This document shows positions 17,370 to 26,104 of a stretch of 35,418 nt of DNA, piece by piece. The position numbers and the translations under genes are program-made. Position 1 is the stretch's first letter, and every line of letters begins with the position of its first letter. The notes below the pieces were generated by a model. The model was not told the origin of the DNA. It searched no databases and saw only the letters and a program-made list of their open reading frames with translations. Source of the DNA: a virus; the IMG/VR virus record IMGVR_UViG_3300020463_000054, positions 1 to 35,418 of that record, one strand, 5' to 3'.

Positions 17370-18965
17370 TCACACTATGTTTATTGTGTTACCCATACCC
17401 GAGTGTGCAGTACATTGATAGTACAATGTAGATGGCGCACCCATCGGAACTTTAAATACGACCGTTCCTACGGCCTGTGTATTTCCTGTTATACCATCAG
17501 CATATGCAGACCCACCATTACTTACACGAATTTCAAATGGATGGCCACTTGCATTTACAACAAAATAATAGGTTTCGCCTCTACGCAAATAGAGAACAGG
17601 ATCGTTTGTCGTCGACGTAAACCAATGATTCTCTGGATCTGAGAATGTGTAATCGCTTGCTCCGCTATTGCCAACGTTAAATACATTAGAACCCTTTGTC
17701 ATCGGATGCCACGCACTATGCTCGTATATTTCCATTTGATTATTATCAGAGTTGTAAATGATTTCACCATTAGATGCTGATAACGAATTACGCTGTGATG
17801 TTGTCATATTGCCAACTCTAAATCCACCGCCTACACCGCCACTGCTGTCACTATTTAAACTAATTGTTACAGAAGCACTCGTAACCATATTAATATCAGT
17901 TGATGATGTAAGAGTAGGTGTGCCAGTTGATTGCGATGTAATATTATCAACTACAAGTCCAGTAGAATTAAAATATCCTACATCTGTACCACCTATTTTA
18001 ATATCGATCTGATCATCAGTACTTGCATGAAAACTTGTATTAGCATTTTGATCTAGTATTAGCTCACTACCGTTCATGTCAATTGATTGACCCTGAGCAA
18101 CGTATGTATTACTGTCTATCGAATATGTTCCGGATCCATTAGTTTTCATAAATCCTGCACTTGCAAAGTCTCCATCTACAAGTACATCAGCATGAGATGT
18201 TTCACTTGTTAGATATGATTGCAAATCACTTATCTGAGATTCAGTAATTGACAAAGCAGCTTGATGAGCTGTTACATCACTTTGAGTTACAGTATAACTT
18301 GTTAGATAGCTCGATAAGTCTGGCGGTGTGTAAGTAGTTACACCGGTGGAATTATTATATGATAAGTTAGCAGAACCCGCTGCAGCGACCGATACGCTGA
18401 AGTCTGTATATGCTAGACCTCCACCGCCTCCACCGCCACTTACGTCAGTAGCAGCTATAAACATTCCTTGCGCTGAATCCCATTTAAGGATTTTATTGTT
18501 TGCAATACCAGACATGTTAACGTTAGATAATTCACCGATACTATCAATGCCTTCTCTTGCTTGCACATATGCACTATCAATAAGCGCAATAGTCTTGGCC
18601 GAGTCAATTCCTGTACCGACATCGTCATAGTCTGCTAATTTTATCCAAGCTCCGCCATGTGCATAATATGCTTTTCCTTCACCGTGCACGTGAGCAAACA
18701 TACCATGATAATCACCTGCACTTGGTAATGCACCAAGAGAATCATAGTTATTTGAATATAATATTTTGTGTGTTCCGAAATTTACGTCAGAATCACCTGC
18801 TATTTGATTTAAGTTTGTTGTAAAAACTTGTGCGTTATCTAATGCTTGTGCAATAGATGTAACCGCCGCTGAATCTAAATCAGCACCTTGCAGTGTGGTA
18901 AAGTTGGCATCGAGTTCGACGTGGGTCAATGCCGTCCCTTTAGTATTTCTTAATGTGATTGCCAT
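17370..18965 (-). CDS. Tail fibre protein with C-terminal cupredoxin-like domain
   Basis: A 531-residue protein. The N-terminus 'NTKGTALTHVELDANFTTLQ' is a common virion-attachment module, and the middle is a Ser/Asp-rich shaft with a glycine run near residue 180. The last 90 residues look like a cupredoxin: 'RRGETYYFVVNASGHPFEIR' with His475, then 'VVFKVPMGAPSTLYYQC' with Cys518, and 'TAHSGMGN' with His521 and Met524. The order His...Cys-x2-His-x2-Met is that of the type 1 copper site of amicyanin. Similar C-terminal domains occur in marine phage structural proteins, usually unannotated. Copper binding is inferred, not shown. GAGGT lies upstream of the ATG. Confidence 0.75.
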   Translation of the reverse strand: MAITLRNTKGTALTHVELDANFTTLQGADLDSAAVTSIAQALDNAQVFTTNLNQIAGDSDVNFGTHKILYSNNYDSLGALPSAGDYHGMFAHVHGEGKAYYAHGGAWIKLADYDDVGTGIDSAKTIALIDSAYVQAREGIDSIGELSNVNMSGIANNKILKWDSAQGMFIAATDVSGGGGGGGLAYTDFSVSVAAAGSANLSYNNSTGVTTYTPPDLSSYLTSYTVTQSDVTAHQAALSITESQISDLQSYLTSETSHADVLVDGDFASAGFMKTNGSGTYSIDSNTYVAQGQSIDMNGSELILDQNANTSFHASTDDQIDIKIGGTDVGYFNSTGLVVDNITSQSTGTPTLTSSTDINMVTSASVTISLNSDSSGGVGGGFRVGNMTTSQRNSLSASNGEIIYNSDNNQMEIYEHSAWHPMTKGSNVFNVGNSGASDYTFSDPENHWFTSTTNDPVLYLRRGETYYFVVNASGHPFEIRVSNGGSAYADGITGNTQAVGTVVFKVPMGAPSTLYYQCTAHSGMGNTINIV

Positions 18966-18974
18966 GTTTTACCT

Positions 18975-19985
18975 CTAACTAAGTTCCGTATAATCTGAGT
19001 CGACATACCCAATAGCCATATATCTTGGGTTACCAGCATCGGAATCGTAGAACCATCTGTTTCTATCCATTCTTTCTATGTCGTTGCTCATTCTCACGCC
19101 ATATGCATATACAGCGTCTTTTGCCGAGTCATCCATCGTCGGCGAGTTAATGTCTTTTGCCTGGTCGATTCTGCCATATGATGAAGCAAATACACCAGCA
19201 GGCATATCTTTAAATCGATCAACTGTTGCTTTCAAGCTAATACGTTCAATAACGCTATCAGAATCTGCATCGTCAGGTAGATAACCAATAGGCTCTACTA
19301 ATCCAAATGGTATATCATAATTTGCCGTACCCTCAACAAATAATGGTGGTGGCGGTTCATCAATATTATCTGGCATAACTAAAAGGGTAGAGTTTGTAGA
19401 CGGTAGTTCAAGAACAACCTCACCGCCTAAAAAGAATCCAGCCGGATGTACAAACTTTTTATATAGATCTCTCCACGTATTAAGCGGAATAGCAGATTTA
19501 ATAAGAACGGAGAATATCTGATATAATCCACCGTCCTGTATAAAATGTAATGACTCAGTACCAATTGTTGACTGAGACTGATTGAGTTTAAATATTCTTT
19601 GCTTCGGATAATCTACTTCAATATCAATACCAAAAAACGCACGAAAGAAACCTTCAGCTGAATACTTTGTACCTTTAACTCTATAAAACTGAGCAAAGTT
19701 TCGAAGTACTTCACGTGGTTCAGTAAAATATGTAGAGTTAGCACCATCAGCAATTGTACCAAAGATGTATTCTAAATTGGTTAACGATGTGCTTTCAATA
19801 TCATATACACTAAATAAATCCTGTATCGCACTAATTGATTCATCAGAGTCTACGTATTCATAATACGATTCCATGAAAGCAATAAGATTAGGATATTCTT
19901 CTCTAAAGTATTGCGGTAAAACTTCAGCAACACTATAATTTCTGAAGTTAGGAACTATCCGGTTATAATCAACGCGATGTGACAT
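18975..19985 (-). CDS. 7: Baseplate wedge protein, gp7 C-terminal-like
   Basis: A 336-residue protein resembling only the C-terminal third of T4 gp7 (1032 residues). The shared pattern is an aromatic helix with 'LIAFMESYYEYVD', then 'YRVKGTKYSAEGFFRAFFG' (about 101-119), then 'DIEVDYPKQRIF' and 'WRDLYKKFVHPAGFFLG' (about 171-187). T4 gp7 has the equivalent 'STKGIEASYKFLFK' and 'FVHPVGF'. The gene starts inside the gp6 stop codon with a one-base overlap, and gp6-gp7 is also the T4 order. In T4, gp7 clamps the wedge and links the inner and peripheral baseplate; this shorter form keeps the part next to gp6. The match was made from memory. Confidence 0.7.
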   Translation of the reverse strand: MSHRVDYNRIVPNFRNYSVAEVLPQYFREEYPNLIAFMESYYEYVDSDESISAIQDLFSVYDIESTSLTNLEYIFGTIADGANSTYFTEPREVLRNFAQFYRVKGTKYSAEGFFRAFFGIDIEVDYPKQRIFKLNQSQSTIGTESLHFIQDGGLYQIFSVLIKSAIPLNTWRDLYKKFVHPAGFFLGGEVVLELPSTNSTLLVMPDNIDEPPPPLFVEGTANYDIPFGLVEPIGYLPDDADSDSVIERISLKATVDRFKDMPAGVFASSYGRIDQAKDINSPTMDDSAKDAVYAYGVRMSNDIERMDRNRWFYDSDAGNPRYMAIGYVDSDYTELS

Positions 19986-21895
19986 TAATAGCCTCCGCCA
20001 GCTCCACCGCTACCTGTTCCATAACTAACAGTGATACCAGTTCCTGTATTACCCGATCCGCCTAATACAACATCAGTATCCTGTCTATCAACCTGGCCGG
20101 TAGTAAACGACGGACCTTGGTCAATATCTAAAATATAACTACGCAAGGGTCGAATAGTTGCTTGGTTTGCAGGAGTACAAGAAATTTTTATATAGTTAAC
20201 GCCTGCTGTAATACTAAATGGATTAAAGCCAGTTAATGTTACAACCCCTTTCAGTGCATCATAAGATCCTATATTATCAACTTCGACTGTGCCAACATTA
20301 TCCACTATCTGTAATTTAGTTAATGATAGAGCATTTTTAATAGAGCAAACTTTATTATTGAATATAAATGTAGATGATGTAATAATATTATCAGTCGTAG
20401 ATGGCGAAGCAATTTCAACAGGAAAGTACATGTTGTATGAAGCGCTTTGAGTCAGGTCTGGAATAAATCTTTGTTGCATCTTCACAGTAGCTTTAGAGTT
20501 CAGGATCGCCTCACTAATATCATCAATTCGAGTTAAAAGCTCTGATCGTCTAAACACACCGCCAAACTGTTTTAATTCTTCATTAATATAAGTTACAAGT
20601 GTGTTAAATACATTTCCCTCTGTCGCTTTAATTGTTTGTCCTGTCAAACTTGGATCAAAGTTAAATGTTAAAATAATTTCTAAGAATGTAGTAACTGGAT
20701 CCTGAAAAGCCGTATCAATCGATAAGATGGAGAGGTTTGAAGATATATCAGTAGTAATGGCATCTTTTACTGCTTGTTTCTGATTATCAGTAGTTCCGTC
20801 TTCAAACACAAGAGAGACATAAACTTTACCATAATCTGCAGGTACATTATCTTCTCCGCCCCATGCAATAGAATCAGTTACGGTCGGATAGTTTCTTTGT
20901 ATCACAGCTTTATAGTCATCAGCAGTAACAAGTCTTTGTTGTGCAGCAAAGGCAATAGGTGCGTTTAATCGTATTGACTCCATAGATTGTTTTGGTCCGC
21001 CGGCACCTGATGCGGCAATAGTGCTAACTTGTAATAGATATTGAGTACTATTAACTGTTACAGTATTTCCTGGAGAAAACACTGCAGCACCGTTTGCTGC
21101 TGCACCAAGACAACTCAGGTATTGTACTTGAATCATTTGACCTGATTCAGGAGCTTTACCAAAAGAAATACCATCGCCAAAGTTTAATTCATAAAAACCA
21201 TTTGGTGCTTCAGATATTTGAAAGTAACGTGATGCTGAATTAACTGTAACAGCATTTGTAATGGGAGTATAGTTAACATAGTTAGAACTGCTAGGAGTAT
21301 CATAGACTCTTATGTCTGCAGTCGTTGTATCAATAGAGTCATCTTGAATAACATAAAGCTGACGTTCACCCTTCTCTCCGACAATAAATCTTTTTCTTGT
21401 CATAGCACCTTCGTATATTAAAATATCACGTGTACCATCAGAGTTTAAAAAGTTATATACGCCAACTCCGTTATCTGTTGCTGTAATATCAGATAGTGTT
21501 CTAAACGTATATGTTGTTTCACCAACAGGAGCCGTAAAAATACTACCTGCTTCAAGAACGACGGACGAAGGTCTATTAATAGCGCCTGATAAGTTTACAC
21601 TTAGATTTACAGTGGCACGTGATGCAATACGAGATCGTGGAACATAACCCAATGTTGCAGCATGAGATACAACAGAGCTTCTTAATTGTGCGGTTGTAAG
21701 GAATGCTTCGTTTAAAGCAAAGTTAGCAGTTAGTGCATTGTAGTGTGTATTGTACGCAAGAACGTCAAGAACATTAGAAAGACCAGAGGCTTCAAAATCA
21801 AAATCTGCAAATTCACCTTTTTCTTGAAAAAAGGCTTTAAGACTATTTTTAACTGCGTCAAAATCAAGTTGAGTATTTTGTACTGTTGTAGCCAT
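19985..21895 (-). CDS. 6: Baseplate wedge protein gp6 (baseplate J-like)
   Basis: A 636-residue protein, close to T4 gp6 (660). The N-terminus has 'FFQEKGEFADFDFEASGLSN', then 'DVLAYNTHYNALTANFALNE' and 'LRSSVVSHAATLGYVPRSRI', the signature of gp6 and related baseplate J proteins. The centre 'YPTVTDSIAWGGEDN' belongs to the same family. The end is a flexible Gly-rich tail ('GTGSGGAGGGY'). In T4, gp6 dimers form the continuous inner ring of the baseplate that changes shape on sheath contraction. It lies between gp25 and gp7, as expected of the wedge core. Confidence 0.9.
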   Translation of the reverse strand: MATTVQNTQLDFDAVKNSLKAFFQEKGEFADFDFEASGLSNVLDVLAYNTHYNALTANFALNEAFLTTAQLRSSVVSHAATLGYVPRSRIASRATVNLSVNLSGAINRPSSVVLEAGSIFTAPVGETTYTFRTLSDITATDNGVGVYNFLNSDGTRDILIYEGAMTRKRFIVGEKGERQLYVIQDDSIDTTTADIRVYDTPSSSNYVNYTPITNAVTVNSASRYFQISEAPNGFYELNFGDGISFGKAPESGQMIQVQYLSCLGAAANGAAVFSPGNTVTVNSTQYLLQVSTIAASGAGGPKQSMESIRLNAPIAFAAQQRLVTADDYKAVIQRNYPTVTDSIAWGGEDNVPADYGKVYVSLVFEDGTTDNQKQAVKDAITTDISSNLSILSIDTAFQDPVTTFLEIILTFNFDPSLTGQTIKATEGNVFNTLVTYINEELKQFGGVFRRSELLTRIDDISEAILNSKATVKMQQRFIPDLTQSASYNMYFPVEIASPSTTDNIITSSTFIFNNKVCSIKNALSLTKLQIVDNVGTVEVDNIGSYDALKGVVTLTGFNPFSITAGVNYIKISCTPANQATIRPLRSYILDIDQGPSFTTGQVDRQDTDVVLGGSGNTGTGITVSYGTGSGGAGGGY

Positions 21896-21896
21896 A

Positions 21897-22340
21897 TTAT
21901 CTTAACCTCGATAAGTTCGTTTCTACTATCACGTCCTCACCGGTGTTACGAATGGCAAAGCGAGTCGTGACGTGTATTCCATTTTTCTCTTCGTCAACTG
22001 TTACACTTATTTTTCTAATAAGTGCACGTGGTTCATGTGTTTGTACAGCCAGTTTAATTGCTAGCTCTAATTCAGGCTCTGTGTCTTCATTAAGTGGCTC
22101 AAATAATAATGTGCCTAGACCTCCGCCAAAACCAGAGTTAAATGGTTTCTCATGAAATCCTGTCATTAGAAGATTTTTAATAGACTGCTTGACAGCAGCT
22201 GCATCGGTCTTCTTATACACATCACCCGTAGGATTTGCACTAAATGTAAGATCGATATCAGAATAATTTCTTTCACGAGAAGCGTTTAAACTTCCAGTAG
22301 ATAAGTTACCGTCTTCAATTGCAAAAGCTCTAAGTGCCAT
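21897..22340 (-). CDS. 25: Baseplate wedge protein gp25
   Basis: A 147-residue protein of the gp25/GPW family (T4 gp25 has 132). Typical features are 'YSDIDLTFSANPTGDVYKKT' at the N-terminus, 'AAAVKQSIKNLLMTGFHEKP' (the conserved helix and loop) and 'EPRALIRKISVTVD' near the end. In T4, gp25 sits with gp53 at the wedge core and helps start sheath assembly. A perfect late promoter box lies 22 bases before the ATG. It therefore heads a unit that runs through gp6, gp7, the cupredoxin-tip fibre and the protease. Confidence 0.92.
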   Translation of the reverse strand: MALRAFAIEDGNLSTGSLNASRERNYSDIDLTFSANPTGDVYKKTDAAAVKQSIKNLLMTGFHEKPFNSGFGGGLGTLLFEPLNEDTEPELELAIKLAVQTHEPRALIRKISVTVDEEKNGIHVTTRFAIRNTGEDVIVETNLSRLR

Positions 22341-22361
22341 ATTCGATCCAATAGTTTAATC

Positions 22362-22369
22362 TATTTATA
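22362..22369 (-). promoter_or_regulatory. T4-type late promoter box for gp25 unit
   Basis: The minus strand reads TATAAATAG, a perfect consensus 22 bases before the gp25 ATG. It lies in the 34-base gap behind the 209-residue gene. It probably starts the gp25-gp6-gp7-fibre-protease transcript. Confidence 0.75.
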
Positions 22370-22374
22370 TGTTA

Positions 22375-23004
22375 TCAAGCGAGAATTTCCAGAAGTTCGC
22401 CGTTTGTTTGCACATTACCGTTAAACGTCGTTGATAATTCTTTTTTGTATGTCGCTTTAAAATTTTGTGGTATTTGTGGCATGGTTAAAATAACGTGACA
22501 TTCTAAATGTCCGTCCGGTGCAAATCTATCATAGTCTAATATTAATTTGTCGTAGAGTATTGTATCTTTCCAATACACAGCCAAGTCAAACATCATTGCG
22601 TGATCAGGTGCACCATTTTGGTTAATCAATTGATACACAATAGCTCGGCCCTTTGTCGCTAAGTCATTTAAACCGTTATCAACTAACTGTTCATTAGCAC
22701 CTTTTGTGTATAGTCCTTCGATCACGATAAGCCGATGGTTTACAAATTTACCTAGAGAATTATTAATACGGTTCATAGCAACGGCTTGAGGATATAAGTT
22801 ACGAGCTATTTGCAATCTTTCTGATTGAGATTGAATGTGGTTTAAGTTTGTTTTTTCACCAGTTCCACCTAAAAACTTTCCAATTGTTATACCTTTTGTA
22901 AGTTTAGTACCAGCATTTATAAACGCAGCATTGTTCGGATTATACAAAGGATCCGGTATAATTTGTTTTTGGCCAGGGTTAGGAGTAAAATAATCGTTTC
23001 TCAT
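22375..23004 (-). CDS. Conserved structural protein, possible inactive M15-peptidase-like fold
   Basis: A 209-residue protein between the beta-helix spike and gp25. No functional family is certain. The order of elements recalls M15-type DD-peptidases: a helix 'ERLQIARNLYPQAVAMNRI', a strand 'HRLIVIEGLYTKGANEQL' where those enzymes have 'SGYR...N', 'LATKGRAIVYQL' in place of 'SxHxxGxAxD', and 'LYDKLILDYD' plus 'GHLECHVIL' in place of the final strand and His motif. The zinc ligands of the first motif are absent, so if related it is probably not catalytic. A structural part of the central spike or hub is an equally good reading. Confidence 0.4.
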   Translation of the reverse strand: MRNDYFTPNPGQKQIIPDPLYNPNNAAFINAGTKLTKGITIGKFLGGTGEKTNLNHIQSQSERLQIARNLYPQAVAMNRINNSLGKFVNHRLIVIEGLYTKGANEQLVDNGLNDLATKGRAIVYQLINQNGAPDHAMMFDLAVYWKDTILYDKLILDYDRFAPDGHLECHVILTMPQIPQNFKATYKKELSTTFNGNVQTNGELLEILA

Positions 23005-23006
23005 AG

Positions 23007-24554
23007 TTAGTTACCATCAAAAGGAATAGAATTTTCTCCAACAGTAGGACTACTACTTACAGATCGTCCTATCTTACTTGGATTTGGCGATGAATATTTT
23101 TCACTTAATTTACCTTCAGCAATTTGTAAAGCAGTAAAGTCAGTGTTGTTTAAAGTATTATTATCTCTTAGTTTTGATCTTACTTCAGTATCAGTTAGCG
23201 GTCTGCCAGTAACTCCACCGTTCGCAGTTTCTCTGTTTAGTCCTTCGGCCATGGCACCGTTTGGATCGACCTTGACTTTCTGAATACCAAAATTACCTTT
23301 TGTATATGTACTTGCCACACTTGCGGTAGGCAAAGCCGTAGCTTTTAAGTCATCTGGAAGCGGAGTGGTATTAATATCTTGATCTAAGTTATTCCATCCG
23401 TAAGACGAACTACCAGAACCAATGCCGCCTGCAGTATTGGCAGCAAACGCTCCTGCAGCCTGGTCTGCAACAATGGCCTCATCGGCTCTACCAGTCAAAT
23501 CTCCATGAAATGTTGGAGCAGTCATACTATTTGTCGCTGTTATATCACCCGTTACATCGATACGCACTGCACGAATTGTATCAACGTTAATTGTACCTGC
23601 TCCGCCTTCACCATCGCCAACCCAAAGGGTATGACCGGCATGAAGATTATGAGCATACATAACCATCTCTTCTCCGCCTATTGTTCCTTTATGTCCAAAG
23701 ACTGATATATCATTAGCTACAATATTTGTATTATCTGATGTAAGTTGTTGTCCTACTTCTGCAGTAATACGCTGAGTTCCTGATGCAAAAATTCCTTGGT
23801 TGCCTTCGCATGCAATCTCCATATCGCCTTTAACAGCTTGTGTACTTCCGCCAAGAATCATCTCAGTCTTCGATTTAGCAATAGTTGTAGAGTATTCACC
23901 TTTAACAGTTTCGCCAAAGTTCTTTTCAACTGTAACTCTCTTTGCACCATCAACTTGTTGTATCTTATCACCATTAATTAATTGATTAAAATTGCCACAC
24001 GTTAGATTGTAATCTCCTGCTACATCGACATTGAGATCGCCTTGATATGTCATGTGTGCATTACCTTCAACAACTACATGTTGATCTGCTCCAGTCATGA
24101 TATGTGTATCACCGCCCGAACTAATCTTTACTGTACCATCCGGCGCAATCTCAATACCTGCACCGGTCTGATGACGAATCAATATTCTTTCATTACCCAT
24201 CGTGTCATCTAATTCTAAGATGTGACCACCAGCAGTTTCAAATACCTGGTTGTATGGATATATCGGAAGCTTTTTAGGTGGCGGTGTAAGATTCCTATTA
24301 TATTCTTCGCTAGCGATCGCATCCGGAACACCAAGCACACGTTTTTGAGATAACGTAGGTATGCCGCCATTTGTGCTAATATCATTGCGCTTTTGATTTC
24401 TTGCGGCTCTGTTCACAGTCGATTTATATGCATATTCAACCTTTGGAAATGTTCCGCTGGGATCTTGAAACCCTACTGGAAATACACCTTGTGTGTATAT
24501 TTGTTTGCCGAATATTAAAGCGCGATCTGGTAATTCATCATTATCTGTTGTCAT
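23007..24554 (-). CDS. 5: gp5-like beta-helix spike protein
   Basis: A 515-residue protein resembling the C-terminal needle of T4 gp5 and VgrG. It contains 'YPYNQVFETAGGHILELDDT' followed by 'MGNERILIRHQTGAGIEIAP' and 'DGTVKISSGGD', the usual sequence leading into the intertwined trimeric beta-helix. Repeats then follow of the kind 'VVVEGNAHMTYQGDLNVDVA', 'GDYNLTCGNFNQ' and 'INGDKIQQVDGAKRVTV'. The C-terminal 150 residues are a Thr/Gly/Ser-rich extension. It lacks any lysozyme domain; those functions are in the two preceding genes. The start overlaps the amidase stop by four bases. The protein should form the membrane-piercing needle at the tail tip. Confidence 0.75.
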   Translation of the reverse strand: MTTDNDELPDRALIFGKQIYTQGVFPVGFQDPSGTFPKVEYAYKSTVNRAARNQKRNDISTNGGIPTLSQKRVLGVPDAIASEEYNRNLTPPPKKLPIYPYNQVFETAGGHILELDDTMGNERILIRHQTGAGIEIAPDGTVKISSGGDTHIMTGADQHVVVEGNAHMTYQGDLNVDVAGDYNLTCGNFNQLINGDKIQQVDGAKRVTVEKNFGETVKGEYSTTIAKSKTEMILGGSTQAVKGDMEIACEGNQGIFASGTQRITAEVGQQLTSDNTNIVANDISVFGHKGTIGGEEMVMYAHNLHAGHTLWVGDGEGGAGTINVDTIRAVRIDVTGDITATNSMTAPTFHGDLTGRADEAIVADQAAGAFAANTAGGIGSGSSSYGWNNLDQDINTTPLPDDLKATALPTASVASTYTKGNFGIQKVKVDPNGAMAEGLNRETANGGVTGRPLTDTEVRSKLRDNNTLNNTDFTALQIAEGKLSEKYSSPNPSKIGRSVSSSPTVGENSIPFDGN

Positions 24555-26104
24555 GTTGTTGGTTCCGTATAAGCTTGTAGTTGTGCTACTGTTAAAGGTG
24601 AAGCTGTTGGTTCTGTAACATTTCTCTTATTAAAATTAGTAAGTATATAATCAGGCACACTAAATCCTGGATCTATCTTATTGAGTGGATCTGTATCCAT
24701 ATGGCCAAATGCCTGACCGCCTGGAAATACATCATAAAAAGTTTTCATAAACATTTTAAACGTTGTGTGTTGTGCAGCAGTAAATGATTCTGGACCTGTC
24801 GAGGCATTGCCGTTCGTAACTCCTGTACTTGGAGTAGTATATCCACCAACAAATGATACCCCAATACTATTTTCGTTATGGCCATTTGCTTTAGCATGTG
24901 CACCTACGTAGTTTATTGGTCGACCGCGTTCAATGGAACCATCACGTCTAATCACATAATGATAGCCAATTCCTGACCATCCTTGTATCTGATGCCATGC
25001 GTGTATTTCTTCAACACCCAGATCTTGATCAGTATAAGTCCCTGTCCAGTGCACAACCGTCTCAGTTATATCTCTTGTCGCTGAAGCAAAGTCGGCTTCT
25101 AATTCTTCTGCTCCACCTACAGTTGTAAATTTATATGGAACATTTCCAGCTCCACCACCAGATCCTCCATATCTATTCGACGGAGTAAATTGTCCTTCCC
25201 ATCCAACAGCGTTAGAACCTATCTGAAAATTAGGAAGTGTTACAGATGCAGAATACGTTACTCGCGTAGTAAATCTTGTGTCGATATTGTAGAGTCGACT
25301 TTCGATTACGCCGATTGGCTGATTTGAGTTTGCAGCTACAATTGCAATTGCTTGCGCATATTGTCCATTTGCTAAAAGCGTTATAACTCCGCTTCTTGCT
25401 GCGGCAGATAAACTACCACCAGTTAGCTCATCTATTGCTAATCCAATAGGAGTGTCAATAGTATCTATTACTGCTTGCATAATCGGAGAAATTGCAGTAC
25501 CTAACGTTAAGTCTACCTTTTTATTAAACTCTGTAATAATAGGTCCAAGGACTTGAGATATGGTACGATTGAATGCCTGAGTCATAAATGATTGGAGACT
25601 TCCATCTTGTGCGGCCCGCACAGCATTTACTATTTGTGACAGTGGATTATTTGTTGCCGTACTTAATAATCCTTGCATACCATTTGCCGAGGTTGCCCCA
25701 TAATAACTAAATAAAAATCCTTTTGCAATTGTATTATCTCCAGTTAAAATTTTAAGAGTAGCTAATACAGTCAGTACATCAGTAAAGTTAGCATTACCTG
25801 ATGAAACTCCACTAAATGAATCTTCAATTTCTTCTACTAGATCTGTTGCAAAACCAGCAACTGTCTCAGTTAGCTTTGCCATTCCGATTCCAAAAAGAGT
25901 ATTTCCGCCTTGACCAGGATAGTCGGCTAATAGATTAATACCCATAAACCCATTTAACGTCTGACCTATAGACTGACCAAGTGGTGATGAGTTAAATGCA
26001 TCATACTCACCTGCAATAGCAGGTCTATTACGCACAAACTCGTCTGACGACAACCTTTGATTGAGTGTAGAAAGATAGCTATTTGTTTTTGTAAATGTAA
26101 CCAT
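24551..26104 (-). CDS. Hub-associated N-acetylmuramoyl-L-alanine amidase
   Basis: A 517-residue protein with two parts. Residues about 1-335 are hydrophobic, Ala/Gly/Thr-rich and unassigned. Residues about 345-490 form an Amidase_2/PGRP domain: 'TVVHWTGT' (zinc ligand H352), 'GWSGIGYHYVIRRDGS' with Y381, 'INYVGAHAKANGHN', and 'FGHMDTDPLNKIDPGF' (zinc ligands H468 and D478, with K476 beside it). The Asp ligand is as in AmpD rather than the Cys of T7 lysozyme. The domain cleaves the bond between MurNAc and the peptide stem. Placed between a lysozyme and the needle gene with one- and four-base overlaps, it probably forms part of the puncturing device. Confidence 0.85.
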   Translation of the reverse strand: MVTFTKTNSYLSTLNQRLSSDEFVRNRPAIAGEYDAFNSSPLGQSIGQTLNGFMGINLLADYPGQGGNTLFGIGMAKLTETVAGFATDLVEEIEDSFSGVSSGNANFTDVLTVLATLKILTGDNTIAKGFLFSYYGATSANGMQGLLSTATNNPLSQIVNAVRAAQDGSLQSFMTQAFNRTISQVLGPIITEFNKKVDLTLGTAISPIMQAVIDTIDTPIGLAIDELTGGSLSAAARSGVITLLANGQYAQAIAIVAANSNQPIGVIESRLYNIDTRFTTRVTYSASVTLPNFQIGSNAVGWEGQFTPSNRYGGSGGGAGNVPYKFTTVGGAEELEADFASATRDITETVVHWTGTYTDQDLGVEEIHAWHQIQGWSGIGYHYVIRRDGSIERGRPINYVGAHAKANGHNENSIGVSFVGGYTTPSTGVTNGNASTGPESFTAAQHTTFKMFMKTFYDVFPGGQAFGHMDTDPLNKIDPGFSVPDYILTNFNKRNVTEPTASPLTVAQLQAYTEPTT

